Below, piece by piece: positions 12,447-24,074 of a stretch of 64,000 nucleotides of DNA. A program made the position numbers and the translations under genes. Source of the stretch: Thuidium tamariscinum (Eukaryota > Streptophyta > Bryopsida > Hypnales > Thuidiaceae); contig OX344750.2 of the NCBI GenBank assembly GCA_947034885.2, positions 34,892,821 to 34,956,820 on the forward strand. The letters run 5' to 3'. The notes under the pieces were generated by a model. It made no database searches, had not been told where the DNA came from, and was given only the letters and a program-made list of their open reading frames with translations. Positions within the stretch are counted from its first letter, which is position 1. The number at the start of each line of letters is the position of its first letter.

Positions 12447-14516
12447 ATGTCGGAATCCTGCAAGTCGAGGATGCCAGGAAGAAGAGGTAGTGCATTAGCT
12501 AGAATGAGGACGCCGGTGTATGAAGTTGCAGTTGTAACATTGTTGTTGTTGTTAGGTTTTCTTCTAGTGGAAGGGCTTCCATTCCCTGCGCCGAAGGTGA
12601 ACAATTGCGTGACCACGTTCTCAAACTGCTGCCCACCACGAAGCAACGTCCCTCCCATTCCATTCACTTCCCCTGGCCGTAGTTTGCCTTTCCGGACGAG
12701 ACGAGCCGCGCATCTGGCGGACCCAACCTACATTGCGAAGTACCGCAAGGCTTACCAGTTGATGAGAGCGTTGCCTTCGTCGGACCCTCGGTCGCTCTCA
12801 GCGCAAGCGAAGCTGCATTGCGCGTATTGCGGCGCGGCGTTTACGTTCCCGGGGAAGAGCCAGTACGGTCTGGAGATTCACGATGGCTGGTTCTTCTTCG
12901 CATGGCACCGGATGTTTCTGTATTTTCACGAGAGGATTCTCGGGAGCCTGATCGGGGATGATAGCTTCACGCTCCCGTTCTGGAATTGGGACAACCAGGG
13001 CACCGTCCCACCGCTAGCAAACACCATGCCGAGTTACTACGTCCCCGCCACTTACGGATCGAAGAAGACGCCCAATCCGCTTTACGACAGGAACCGGAAC
13101 GCTTGCGCGTTGCCGCCCAAACTCATCGATCTGAACTCCGGAGGCGGATGCTCAAACCAGTCGCCGAGTACGTTGCGGACGGAGAACAACCGGCTGATGC
13201 ACACCCAGATGTCCACGGCCACCACGCCGACGCTGTTCTTCGGATCCACGTACCGATTCGGATGGTCCGGGGGGATGGGTGGGGGTAACCTTGAAGGCTC
13301 GCCGCATGGCACTGTGCATGTGTTCACTGGCAATCCCTACGCCAGGTCCAACCCCTACGACGACATGGGCAACCTGGACCAGGCCGCCAATGATCCACTC
13401 TTCTACTCGCATCACGCCAACGTGGATCGATTGTGGGAAGTCTGGAAAGCGGGAGGTGGGAAGCGTGTGGATATCAAGGATAATGATTACTTGAATTCGC
13501 AGTTCGTCTTCTACGACGAGAAGAAGCGATTGGTTTCTATCAAAGTCAGCCAAGTTCTCAGCACCTCCAATTTGAGGTACTACTTTACCCTCAAAGTTTT
13601 GCCACATCTGGGATTCTTGGGCGTCGCTTGTGATGCATCATTTGCAAGTTCAGCACTTGTCATGATGCAGACGGACATCATGAGTGTTTCGAGGGCGTAC
13701 ATTGTCATGTATCATTTTATGATCCCACGTCTCCATGATCCCACACGTCTCCATTGATGATAGTCTCATACATAATTCAGAATTTCAGATGACCAACATT
13801 CTCAATTTTTCATGTTCAATATATAGATCTAAATTTGAGCCATGCGACTGAATCAACGCCAATTTCATTGAATTCCACCATGTCATCGGGTTTGATGTTA
13901 TTTTCACTGATCACTGATCATTCACATTCTCACTAAATTTTTCTTTGTTTTTGCGTGTGATTAAAGGTACAATTACCAGCAGGTTCCCAACCCTTGGGCG
14001 ACTCCGACTTCTACGTCGTCGTCCGTACAAGAGACCGAGGATCCCACCTCCGGGGCGTCGATAGAGGCCACTCATTGCGCACCGCTTGACCAAAACATCA
14101 ATGCCTTGATCCAGAAGACGCCGTATTTGAAGACGAAGGGCACCGTGTTCAGCACGAAGCCCCTCACCTTCCGAGTCGGTCGAGCCAACCCGAGCGGGCA
14201 ATCCGAGGAGGTTTTAGTGTTCAAACAACTCTCGATCGATTGGACCAAAACGGCGGTGATCCACGCCTTCCTCTTCTACCCGGGTGCGGAGGGACCGTCC
14301 ATTGACTGCATTGAGTTTTTCGGCACCTTCTCTCACATCCCCTCCGCCAACCACAAGCACAAGCAGGGGTACACGCGGTCGTGGGTGCTGGGGCTGAATG
14401 CGAAGCTGGCCGAACTAGGGTTAACCAAAGTTTCGGATGTTGTGGTCACTCTTGTGCAGGTGGACACTGAGCAGACCATCAAGTTTAGTACTGCGAGTGT
14501 TGAAGTATCGAAATAA
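12447..14516 (+). CDS. PPO: Polyphenol oxidase (catechol oxidase type), two exons
   Basis: A type-3 dicopper enzyme that oxidises o-diphenols to quinones. Exons are 12447-13576 and 13967-14516; the 390-bp intron has GT/AG ends and splits an Arg codon, giving 559 residues. The frame is closed by TGA at 12351, and ATG 12447 is its first ATG; ATG 12504 would also leave the leader intact. Residues ~22-43 form a hydrophobic secretory signal or anchor, unlike the plastid transit peptide of most seed-plant enzymes. CuA ligands are His124 (HCAYC), His145 and His154; Cys128 is placed for the thioether link. CuB ligands are His287, His291 and the His322-323 pair. Glu283 fits the water-keeper site. Gly288 follows the first CuB His, where tyrosinase-active plant enzymes have Asn, which hints at diphenolase activity. 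The DWL region (~342-390) and KFDV domain (~420-559) follow, with both name-giving motifs altered. It looks intact. Confidence 0.94.
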
Positions 14517-15369
14517 TCGACGTGTTGGTCGAAACATTTGATTCTTGAGTTGGATTTAATTGGTAGTGTACAAGCTAGCTAGCTCTGTATCAGTAGTAGC
14601 GATTTTGGCTGGCCTCATGTGCCATGAATAAGCTTGGGGTGATTGTTTCCCCTCCCAATTGCATTGATTCTTTTTATTCTTTCCGATAGATTCGGACGCC
14701 TAATGAATGTTGCGTCGCATGTCAGCCTGGCCATGCAATTCATGCGTGGAGAAAGAGCTGATCGATACATGCGAACGCATGATTCTTCTTTCCTAGTGAA
14801 GGTATGATCGTGTCTGTCTGTGCTGATTTGGTATGAACAGTTGCACACTCATAAATGAATCAGCAATTGCAAATGACTGTTTGTGCTGGTTGCGAGATTG
14901 GTGCGGCGTTGATGTCGAATGATCTGTGCAGGGGCCTATGACAAGCTTCCGACCCTTCCACGTTGTTGCTCGTTTTGTTATTCTTGGAAGGGTAATTCGT
15001 ACTTGTTGGCACTATTCACTGAGGGAGCCGCATACAGTGGGCACTAATCTCGGAAGAAGTTTCGATCGCCCTTGTAGGGAGATTAGTTCTGATCGTAGCA
15101 AAGGGCAGTAGAAGGCGCGCCAACTGAAGTTAATTTTGGATCAAAGCGGTTTATTAACACCAGCACAGGATGTGTGCCTACGGAGTGTGCTTGCTAGAGC
15201 ATATGATGGAATAAATCTATTTAAAAAACAATTTTATCTCTCAATGCCAATTGAAAAAATGACCAGATTGTATCTAGAATCTTCTCAAGCAACAATTTGT
15301 TGTCCTTCAAGAGTTCCAAAATACATTCTATTTCCATAGAGGTGCTCTTAAAAATTAGAACAGAGTATT
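14517..15369. other. 3' flank of the polyphenol oxidase
   Basis: Moderate GC for about 600 bp, then AT-rich. Presumably the 3' untranslated region and downstream DNA. No strict AATAAA was found in the first 500 bp, which is common in plants. No further gene recognised. Confidence 0.45.
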
Positions 15370-15373
15370 TTAA

Positions 15374-16214
15374 CCCCTAAAAGCCCAAGGGGTTAGGACA
15401 AAACACAAATGTGCTATAAAATATAAGAATTAAAACTTTTTTGAAGTTAGTATCGAAGAAGATAATGTAAAGCACAACAAGTAGAAAGTATCCATACAAT
15501 CAAAGTACAAAAAATGTTTTTAGATTATTTTTAAATGAATTTTGAAGATATAACTTCAAAAATTCACCAAAAATACAATTTCTATTTTTAGGATTTGAAA
15601 TTTTTTTTGATTGGTCAAAATTGTGTTTTTTATTGATTTGTAGAAAAATGCAAAATATTCAACCTCTAAAAGCCCAAGGGATTAAGACAAAATACAAATG
15701 TGTTATAAAATATAAGCTTTACAACTTTTTTGAAGTTAGCATCAAAGAAGATAATGTAAAGCACAAAAAGTAGAAAGTATACATATGATCAAAATTTTAA
15801 AAATATTTATAGATTCTCTTCAAATGAATTTTGAAGATATAACTTCAAAAATTCACCAAAAATACAATTTCTATTTTTATGATTTGAAATTTTTTTTTGA
15901 TTGGTCAAAATTATGGTTTTTATTGACTTGTAAAAAAATAAAAAGCATTTACTAATGAGAGCATCAGTAATTCCCCCAAATAGTAAGTTTTTCAACACTA
16001 AGCAATTTTAGACACTTTGTACTATTTCTCCTTTTTTTTGCTATAACTTTTGTTTGACCATACTGATCTTAGTTTTGAATATCAATGTTGAAAGAAAACC
16101 CAATTTTTTCAAAACTGAAAAAAAAAAAAAATTTGAAAAAAGTTTTTTTTTTGCTCGAAAATTCTGCCCGAAGTCAGGCAGCGACCAGAAAATGGTCGCT
16201 TGAGCGCTTAGGGG
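15374..16214. mobile_element. TTAA-flanked element, family C, with internal tandem duplication
   Basis: Starts CCCCTAAAAGCCCAAGGGG and ends with the inverse of CCCCTAAGCGCTCAAG. TTAA flanks both sides (15370-15373 and 16215-16218). The first ~290 bp (15374-15660) are repeated directly at about 15661-15950. No coding capacity. Confidence 0.76.
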
Positions 16215-16473
16215 TTAAATATGTTCTTACAATTCTAATTATGTATTGTTGTATTTATCATTAAACAAACCTCTACTAGCATCATATTTATCTGAAAAAT
16301 AAAATATTGCAAATTTGTATTCATTTACAGGTTTCATTCTAATGACAATTATCAATATCTATTTCCTATTATATTAATTGAAAAGTTCTTTATATTTCCC
16401 TGAGTAGTTGCTTGATGCTTAGTGATGGACATTTTAATAATTTATCTAGAAATTTGTAGCCACATCTTTAGTC

Positions 16474-16547
16474 GGGTGAAGGGAAAATTTGCAAGAAACA
16501 CTTGTTTTGGTCTATGTCAGATTATGTTATGTATGATTCAATGGTTA
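16474..16547 (+). mobile_element. Left end of a GGGT-TIR element cut by another insertion
   Basis: GGGTGAAGGG followed by TTTGCAAGAAACACTTG resembles a family F left end with a small insert. The sequence is then interrupted by the family A element. A second TTGCAAGAAACACTTTG end occurs at about 17319-17336 just beyond that element, so this is a stacked insertion site. Confidence 0.45.
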
Positions 16548-16551
16548 TTAA

Positions 16552-17291
16552 CTCCTAAAGGACCAAGCTGCATTTTTTGGCAACATAGCGATTTTGGACA
16601 GCTCACTACACATGGAGTTTTTATTTTTTTTCTTTGAAATTTTCACAGAATGTGTACCTAAAGAGTAGCTTTAAGAGTTATAATTTTCATAACTTTTAAG
16701 TACATGGTTAAAAAGTTATTGCATGATATGTTATTTTCATTCAATCGTGGGCAGTCCAGGCAATCCAAAAAACTTCTTTAAAAAACACTTTTAAGAAAAT
16801 TTGAAATTTGAAATTGATTCTTTACATTTATATATACATGGTAAGCTTTGAATGATTCCATTTGGATTAATTAAATGAAAGTTATGAGGAATTTTAGTTT
16901 GCGGGTAGGTATGTAGTCTTTGATAACCATACCTACCAACAAACTAAAATTCCTCATAACTTTCATTTAATTGATCCAAATGGAATGATTTAAAGCTTAC
17001 CATGTATATATAAATGTAAAGAATCAATTTCAAAGTTTTAAATTTTTAAGAAATGTTTTTTAAAGAAGTTTTTTGGGCTGCCCAGACTGCCCGTTGTAGA
17101 ATGAAAATGACATATCATGCAATAACTTTTTAACCATTTACTCAAAAGTTATAAAAAAAATTTGGCTCTTAAAGCTACTCCTCGGGCACACATTGTGTGA
17201 AAATTTCAAAGAAAAAAACAAAAAACTCCATGCGTAGTGAGTTGCCCAAAATCGCTATGTTGCCAAAAAATGTAACTTGATCTTTTAGGGC
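16552..17291. mobile_element. TTAA-flanked foldback element, family A copy 2
   Basis: An almost complete palindrome. The two arms, each about 365 bp, meet near 16920. Ends read CTCCTAAAGGACCAAG and the inverse of GCCCTAAAAGATCAAG, with TTAA at 16548-16551 and 17292-17295. Each arm carries the left end of family A (compare 923 and 60045), so the element is two left halves joined head to head. A transcript would fold into a long duplex. Confidence 0.75.
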
Positions 17292-17451
17292 TTAAGCATA
17301 ACTTTTGGAGTAGTCATGGAGAATTGCAAGAAACACTTTGATTATTTTGCATCATATTTTGAAGGACAATATGTTTTTCAATCATGACTTTTGATTGTAA
17401 CTCCAAATTTTAAAAAATAAATCTTATCCAAAGTATATAAGACTATCATAC

Positions 17452-18183
17452 GGGTGAATACAAAAAACACTTATGCTATTTATTGTTTTTGCATGATTTT
17501 TTTGGGAGTACTTTAAAATTAGAAAAATGGTTTTTCAGAAAATTTAAAAATATAACTAATGTATATACCTTCAAGATGAAGAAAACTTTTGAAGGAAATA
17601 TGTAAAAAAAATCTCTAACTAGGAGAACTTGAAAAGTGTCAAACCTCAAAAATGAGCTCACGAAAATACATACTTTGATGTTTTAATTAGGAAAAAACAG
17701 GAATTTTTTTAATAAAATAAAATAAAAAATTCCCATTTGCAACAACTTTATGAAAATGGTCATCCACCAAAAAATTCACCAAAATCATTTTTTACATATT
17801 CCAAAATACACACAAAAGGAGGCTCTCTTTGTAGACTTCAACACCAAATAAATTTATTTATTTTAAAATTATTTCAGTAATTATGTCCAAGTCTTCTAAA
17901 AGACCATCTCCTTCAAATTTCAGCTCAAAATTAATTTTTTGGGGTGCTAAATAGTACTAAAAACATCCAAATTGGCAAGTGTGACATTCAATTGGGGTCT
18001 ACTTTTAAATATTTAATTATTTTTTAAAATTAGGAAAAAATTAGGCAAGGTATATAATAGTCATGAGTACCTTTCCTATAAATCTTGAGTCATTTAGAGT
18101 GAAAATACAAAAGTTATGGCCAAAGAACAGACCAGCACATGTCATGTGAGGCAAAATAGTACAAGTGTTTCTTGCATTCACCC
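17452..18183. mobile_element. GGGT-TIR element, family F copy 3
   Basis: Left end GGGTGAATACAAAAAACACT, right end the inverse of GGGTGAATGCAAGAAACACT. Flanks ATAC and ACAC are an imperfect 4-bp pair. The interior closely follows the copies at 6382 and 42879. Confidence 0.68.
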
Positions 18184-18219
18184 ACACACATTCAATTTAT
18201 CATTCTAAATTTTTTCATA

Positions 18220-18880
18220 GGGTCATTGCAAGAAACATCAATCACTTTAGTAGCACTTTGGAAAATTGGTTCTTATACAATGCTATAATTTTTAATTGAT
18301 GAATCCAATGCCCAAAACAAAACAAAACAATTTTTAGACTTTTTGATTGCAATCATATTCATATTTTTCAGAATTTTTAAAAACCATTCTGTATTTAAAA
18401 GTTAGTTTTGCTAATCTATCATAATTTTGAGATTAGAATTTTTTTATACTATTGAGTGATTTAAATTAATGATTTTTAGTTAAAATTTTTGTGGTATGTT
18501 TTTATAGTAAAACAAGTCAAAACCAAATATAATGTTTAGAAGTGTAAATGTAAGGGAGGCCTATTTACACTAATATAAAGGTCATAAAATGGTGTTTTTT
18601 TAGATTCCCTTTAGTAGGGACATGTCTACCTACTACTAAAACATACCATAAAAATTTAAACTAAAATTCATACCATTCAATAGTATTTTAAAACCCTAAT
18701 CGTGAAAGTGTGACATATTAACAAAAATGACTTTTAAATACAAAATGACTTTTTTTAATTATGAAAAATATAGTTTTTTTTGTTTTGGGCACTAGATTCA
18801 TCAATTAAAAAGTATAGCATTGGGCAAGAACCAATTTTGCAAAGTGTTAAAAAAGTCGTAGGTATTTCTTGCAATGACCC
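18220..18880. mobile_element. GGGT-TIR element, family F copy 4
   Basis: Left end GGGTCATTGCAAGAAACATC, right end its inverse with small changes. Flanks are CATA on the left and, with a one-base shift, CATA on the right. It lies only 36 bp after copy 3. The interior matches the 37882 and 62.2 kb copies. Confidence 0.7.
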
Positions 18881-20698
18881 ATATTTATCAAAAATAATTT
18901 ATAATTTTGAAAGTATTCCTAGTAGATTATTTCATTGACCATTTGGAACATTTTGATACTATATTTGACCCTGAAAAAACAAATTTGGAGCAAAACATTG
19001 GATTTGGAATTTGGAAGTCAATTGTAAGAATGTAAAGATTACATAATTTGACTAAATAATTTTCTAAACATAGCATTAAAGAAAATTTGGCCCTTTTACA
19101 TTGTATAGGGTTTTAAGGGACCTATACTAGTTCACCAACATTTCACACTATATAAATATCTATCTTTATTGTACATCAATAGTTATCGAAGTCTGCAAGA
19201 TTGTACATCAAGTTTCAAACATCTACAATTTTTTCATGATAAGTCCTTTAAATTTGTTGGTCCCTTCAAAACTGTTGTTTAGTGTAGAAAGTTGTTTAAC
19301 CCTAGAGCGCGTCGACGTCCAGAAAAGGGACGATGACCAGAGTTAGACAGACATAGCAGATGGAGAATTTCTTTTTTTCATCCAGCAATTTTTGTGAGGT
19401 TGTAGTGCCGGCTTGTGAATGCACTGGTGCTCAAAACATTGGTTTTGTGTAATGTGCATGGGAGAGAAAATTGAGAGAGCACTGACATGTTAGTAAGAGT
19501 TGGAAATTTCAGATTGCCCGCCGTTGGAGGAGGTACAGATGGAAGTGCCCAAGCAAAATTCCAAGTAGGGCAGTAAACGTTGTCCTCTTTTATCTTCATA
19601 AAAAAAAGACGATGACGTGTCTATAATATCATAGAATACACTGAAGAATGATATTTTCTAGCATCTCAATAAAGGCTCTTTCGTACAGTACCATGCCCCA
19701 TGACAAGGACTGCACAGAAAAGTATTTTGAATTACTAGATTCAGCAATTGGTGGTTAGGCAATTTACTGATGAAATGGCGGTTGAAAATGAATGACCTTG
19801 AAAGGGACAGTACAAATAAACTTCTACAGTACACTAAATACATTTTTCTGTCATCAGTGATTGGCCGATAAGGCCACTTGTGCAATGTATAGTCATGAAG
19901 AAGCAGTCATTTGTGTAATTGGAATGGGATACTTGTGAGCTACAAATTTTTTTTTTTTTGTCTGAACTCTATTCACTAATTCTAATTAGTTGAAAAGAAG
20001 GGCTACTTAGAGTCCTTGGAATATGTACATTTCTAGACTACCTCCATTTCCAAGAGACAATCATAAAATTCAATAAATTCAAATGACGGCAGGCATGGGA
20101 AAAAAGAAACCTAGAAACTAACATACATACCCATCCAAGTGCAAGCTGGGTCCTCTTCTTACATCCTTCTCTTTTGTGACCACAATGCACTTGCTGTTAC
20201 AGCAGCCATGTTTGCTCTTCTCAATGAGCTAGTGAAAGCTTGCCACCCAATTTCCTACTATATTGAATAGGTAGATTCAGTTGTTTTACTCTGATGAGCC
20301 AGAAAACAGAGTTTGCAATGGACATGTTTGAACATGGCATGAATGTCATGTCTTCAGAGAATTCAGAAGTAGTACAATAAACCCCTACAACACTTGACCT
20401 GCACTGATCTTCACTTGTAAGTTAGCATCGCTGGATACCACGTCCTCAGCATCACAACTAGGAGTTCAACTTCTGTATATGAACGTAGGAAGGAAGTAGT
20501 GGTGACCTGTGGAGTCTGCTGCTGTTTTTTCAAATGGAAGCCATGATCATGTGACTGCGTGTCTGCAGCGGCTCTGATCCAACGCCAAACGCATGTAAGT
20601 TTCAATCAGTGGCCTCATATTTGCTTCGAAGAAGTTCGAGCGCATGTCCTTGGTTGACGGTGTCCAAGCCTACAAGAACGCAAAGAAGATTTCGTGTC

Positions 20699-21103
20699 AT
20701 GGCTAGTGAGTTGAGTACCACAATTGCATCACCATCTGTTCAATTAGCTATTCTGGAGTGGAGTTTTCATATAGGAGCATCACAGTCTCAAACTACAAAA
20801 ATCCTAAAGTTACTTGATAAAAGAGTGCTGTTGCAGAAATCAGTGAGGAAAGGACTCAAAAAAGTAGACACTCCAAGAGGCTTATGTTTCCTGTTTCGAT
20901 ACCACGCTGCTCGAATTTTAGGTTGGAAAGAGCGCATACCCAAAGGGCACCCACACGACTTCAGTGCCAACGTCAACGACGCCCTCCGCAGCGAACACTG
21001 GCCTGACAAGCGACCGAATGGACAACAGCAACAACTCAGTGCTCCCAACGTTACAGAGCCCAAGCTCAACTGCGTGGGAGGAAGTGTATCGAGCCATGAA
21101 TGA
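20699..21103 (+). CDS. Possible small accessory frame inside the piggyBac element
   Basis: An ATG-initiated frame of 134 codons upstream of, and overlapping by 86 bp, the transposase start in a different frame. I recognise no domain. It is Ser-rich at the start, with a basic stretch in the middle and a Gln run near the end. It could be a real accessory protein, a first exon that is spliced into the transposase frame, or a chance frame. No splice pair stood out clearly. Confidence 0.25.
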   Translation: MASELSTTIASPSVQLAILEWSFHIGASQSQTTKILKLLDKRVLLQKSVRKGLKKVDTPRGLCFLFRYHAARILGWKERIPKGHPHDFSANVNDALRSEHWPDKRPNGQQQQLSAPNVTEPKLNCVGGSVSSHE

Positions 21104-24074
21104 AACTGAGTGCCTTCTAGGTATTGGCGGCAGTGACGCACCTCTTAGTCGAACGAAGAGGCGCTCCAAACTTCCGATCCACAGGCGCTTCGAAGGGGAC
21201 GCATCCACTGCAGCTACCAACAAGAAGTGCGGCAAGCTGCAACCAGCACCAACAATTACTGATGGAACAAAGCGACAGAAACGAGATGACATACCTCATG
21301 TGGCATGCACCCTCCCTACTACAAGACCCGACTCTGTTGGACATGAAGAAGAGAAGAAGCATGCTCACCAGAAAACAGGTTTTCTTCATGCCGGAGATTT
21401 ATGCCCTACACTACCTTGGTCTGGGGAAGTACAAGTACCTGTGGCAGGTACTAACACGATGCGTCCCCGCGTTATAGCAGACCCCATCCCAGTGCGACTA
21501 CCACGATCCATGGTGGAAGACATAGCGAAGATCCCTATTGCTTCCAGTTCCACCGATTGGATGCTGGGCTTAGCGCTCCGCTCTTACATCGACAACGACC
21601 TCCGACAGCTTCACTACGTCGTTTTGCTTGATTGTGGCGTTGAGGTACACGTCCCATGGGGCACAGCAGAACACATATTGCAGACTGAGGGCGGCTCCGA
21701 GAGGGCAACAACAGCGGACATCAGCCGATCAAAGGACTCAAGTTCTTTTTGCATACCATTCTCGTTATCGATGCAGGCGACATCATCAGAGGCAACAGCA
21801 GCGCCCGTGAACGTGTCGCTCCAACAGCCATCACCTTCACGATGGTCCACTGGAAGACATCAAGCAAGAAGCCAGCAGTTAGCAACATCGCAGGCAACGA
21901 CAACTGCAACAGCAGAACAACAACATGGCGCCATACCTTCACTTGGAGTCCTACCCACAGCTCCGGTATACAACAATGCTGCCTTCCATACAACACTTGA
22001 GCACCAATACTTCACATCAAGCCCTGTTATGGACATGGATAGTGACGACATCCTTCCCGCCTTTACTGACTCCTTTTTGCGCGCCATATTGGAGGACAGC
22101 ACCCCGCTGCAATTTCAAACAGACTGTCCTATGTCAGCAAGTGCTGCAGCAGCACCAACGCTTCCCGAAAGTGTCCGTTGCAACGAATTTGAGCAATCCG
22201 TTGCTCAGTCCACGTCGACTGCATCTAGACAACAAGCACAGGAGCCTGCTGTAGCTACACAACGCTGCAACCCTCTGACATCGACAACAGCCCCGTTGTC
22301 GCGGAGACAGGGAATTTCAATCCACGGTGGGGGCCCTTTCCGTCGTCCACATGACAGGGTGGCAGTTCCACGACGCGCCGCTGAATCTGTCAACGGAAGC
22401 GCAACGCAAGCTGGACAGCGAGGTACATCCAATGCCCCCAGGTCTAACAGTGAACGACGTGCAGTACGGCAACCACGAGCGCCCAGTCACGCAGCTTTGG
22501 CGCGAGCCTTCGCTAGGGAGTACGCGGAGGAGACGTGGACAAGTAATCACTCCACATACATACACGACCCGATCCGTTTCCGGGGCCCTCTTCCTGGTCC
22601 CACATTTCCTTATCGCCAGATGCCGCCAAAGACGTCATTATTCGGCCGCTTTTGGAGTGAGAAGACATTGGTGCGCATCTATACTGAGACCAATCGATAC
22701 GCAAGTCTCGTGGATGCCGAGTCTAGGTTGCCGTTGGGTGGAGCGCATTGGTGGGCTCTTACCCCAACTGAACTGCGAGCCTTCTTCGGTATTTGCTTGA
22801 TGATGGGTATAAGGAAAGAGCCAAACCACAGATGCTATTGGAATAAACAATTTCCATTGCTATACTGTGACGTCATAGCGCGGACTATGTCAAGAGGACG
22901 ATTTGAGGATTTGACACGGTGCCTCCACGTCTGTGATGATGACGCTCTTGACAGGGACCACCTCACAGCAGATGCGTTGAAACTATCGAAACTAGGGTGG
23001 CTGCTAGAAGAGATGCGGGCGAAGTTCAAAGTGAATTGGAACCTCCACCAAAAAGTAACAGTTGACGAAGCAATGATCCAATACAAAGGGAAATATTGTC
23101 CTATTCGACAATATATTCCCAAGAAGCCCACGAAGTGGGGAATCAAAGTGTGGTGCATCGCCGATGCATAGACCAAATACCTCTATGACTTCGACGTCTA
23201 CACTGGAAAACGTGACCGGAGAGCAACAGCGAGAAATGAACCACGAGGTGCTAAAACAGCATATGAAGTGGTGATGCTCATGATGCATGGTTTGCACGGA
23301 CGTGGGCATGTTGTTGTTACGGACTGCTTCTTCACCTCCATCCAGTTGACAATCGACCTAGCATCTCTTGGGACGTATACAGCTGGAACGGTCATGACGA
23401 ATAGAGTGGGCTTGCCGAAAGCGTTGTCAACGCGACAACTCTTTGAAGGAGCAGCTCAAGGGACCATAGCCTGGCGCATGCACCGCAGCAGGAAGATCAG
23501 CTGCGTTGTGTGGGTGGACTACAAGCTTGTAGTCCTACTATCATCTTTCTTCCCACCCGTACCACGATTGGGAGAGGCGTGGCCGACAGTTCCCCGTAGA
23601 GTTCGTGGTGAGGAGGAGCAAATCGAGACTTCCCCGATACACAAGGGCTACACAGAGTTCATGCGTGGTGTGGATGTGGCCGATCAAATGCGTGGCACAT
23701 ACTCTTCACAGTCACGCAGTAAAAAATGGTGGCATCGCCTTTTCTTTTATTTGCTAGACACGTCTGTCGTGAATGCATACATTTTGTACGTGGCTATGTG
23801 TGAACGCCTTGTCGTGCCACCGAAACCACGTCGAGACTTCCACCTTCTCCTCTGTGAGGGGCTCTGCAAGCCATGGACTGAGCAAAGGGGCTGCGTTTCG
23901 AAGTTCCAGTTGACGACTCCGGGGGTGCATACTCTCATCCGCACCCCGCTAAGGAGAAAATGCCGCTTCTGCATGTCGACGAAGCGAACAAACCTTACTT
24001 GCGTCCAATGCGGGGGGATATATTTACACAGGGAGGACTGCTTCCGCAGCAGTCACTTCAATCTCCGCCGTTGA
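21018..24074 (+). pseudogene. piggyBac transposase with one in-frame TAG
   Basis: A DDE/DDD transposase that would cut and paste the surrounding element at TTAA. The frame runs from ATG 21018 to TGA 24072-24074 (1018 codon positions) and is interrupted once, by TAG at 23169-23171 (codon 718). Conservation continues in the same frame on both sides, so a single substitution explains it. The catalytic Asps are at codon 683 (VTVDEAM), 769 (VTDCFFTS) and 886 with 889 (GVDVADQM). The KKWWHRLFFYLLD block and a C-terminal Cys/His domain (CRFC to DCFRSSH) are present. The N-terminal ~480 residues are an extension of low-complexity Ser/Thr/Ala/Gln sequence; within it a segment around codons 180-220 (SYIDNDLRQLHYVVLLDCG) could be a small Tudor-like barrel, a guess from pattern only. 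In-frame translation is closed upstream at 20919. Confidence 0.88.

Noticed and set aside
13577-13757. Polyphenol oxidase ending in exon 1 by read-through
   Set aside because: Reading through gives an unrelated tail, whereas splicing to 13967 restores the known LRYNYQQVPNPW junction and the KFDV domain.
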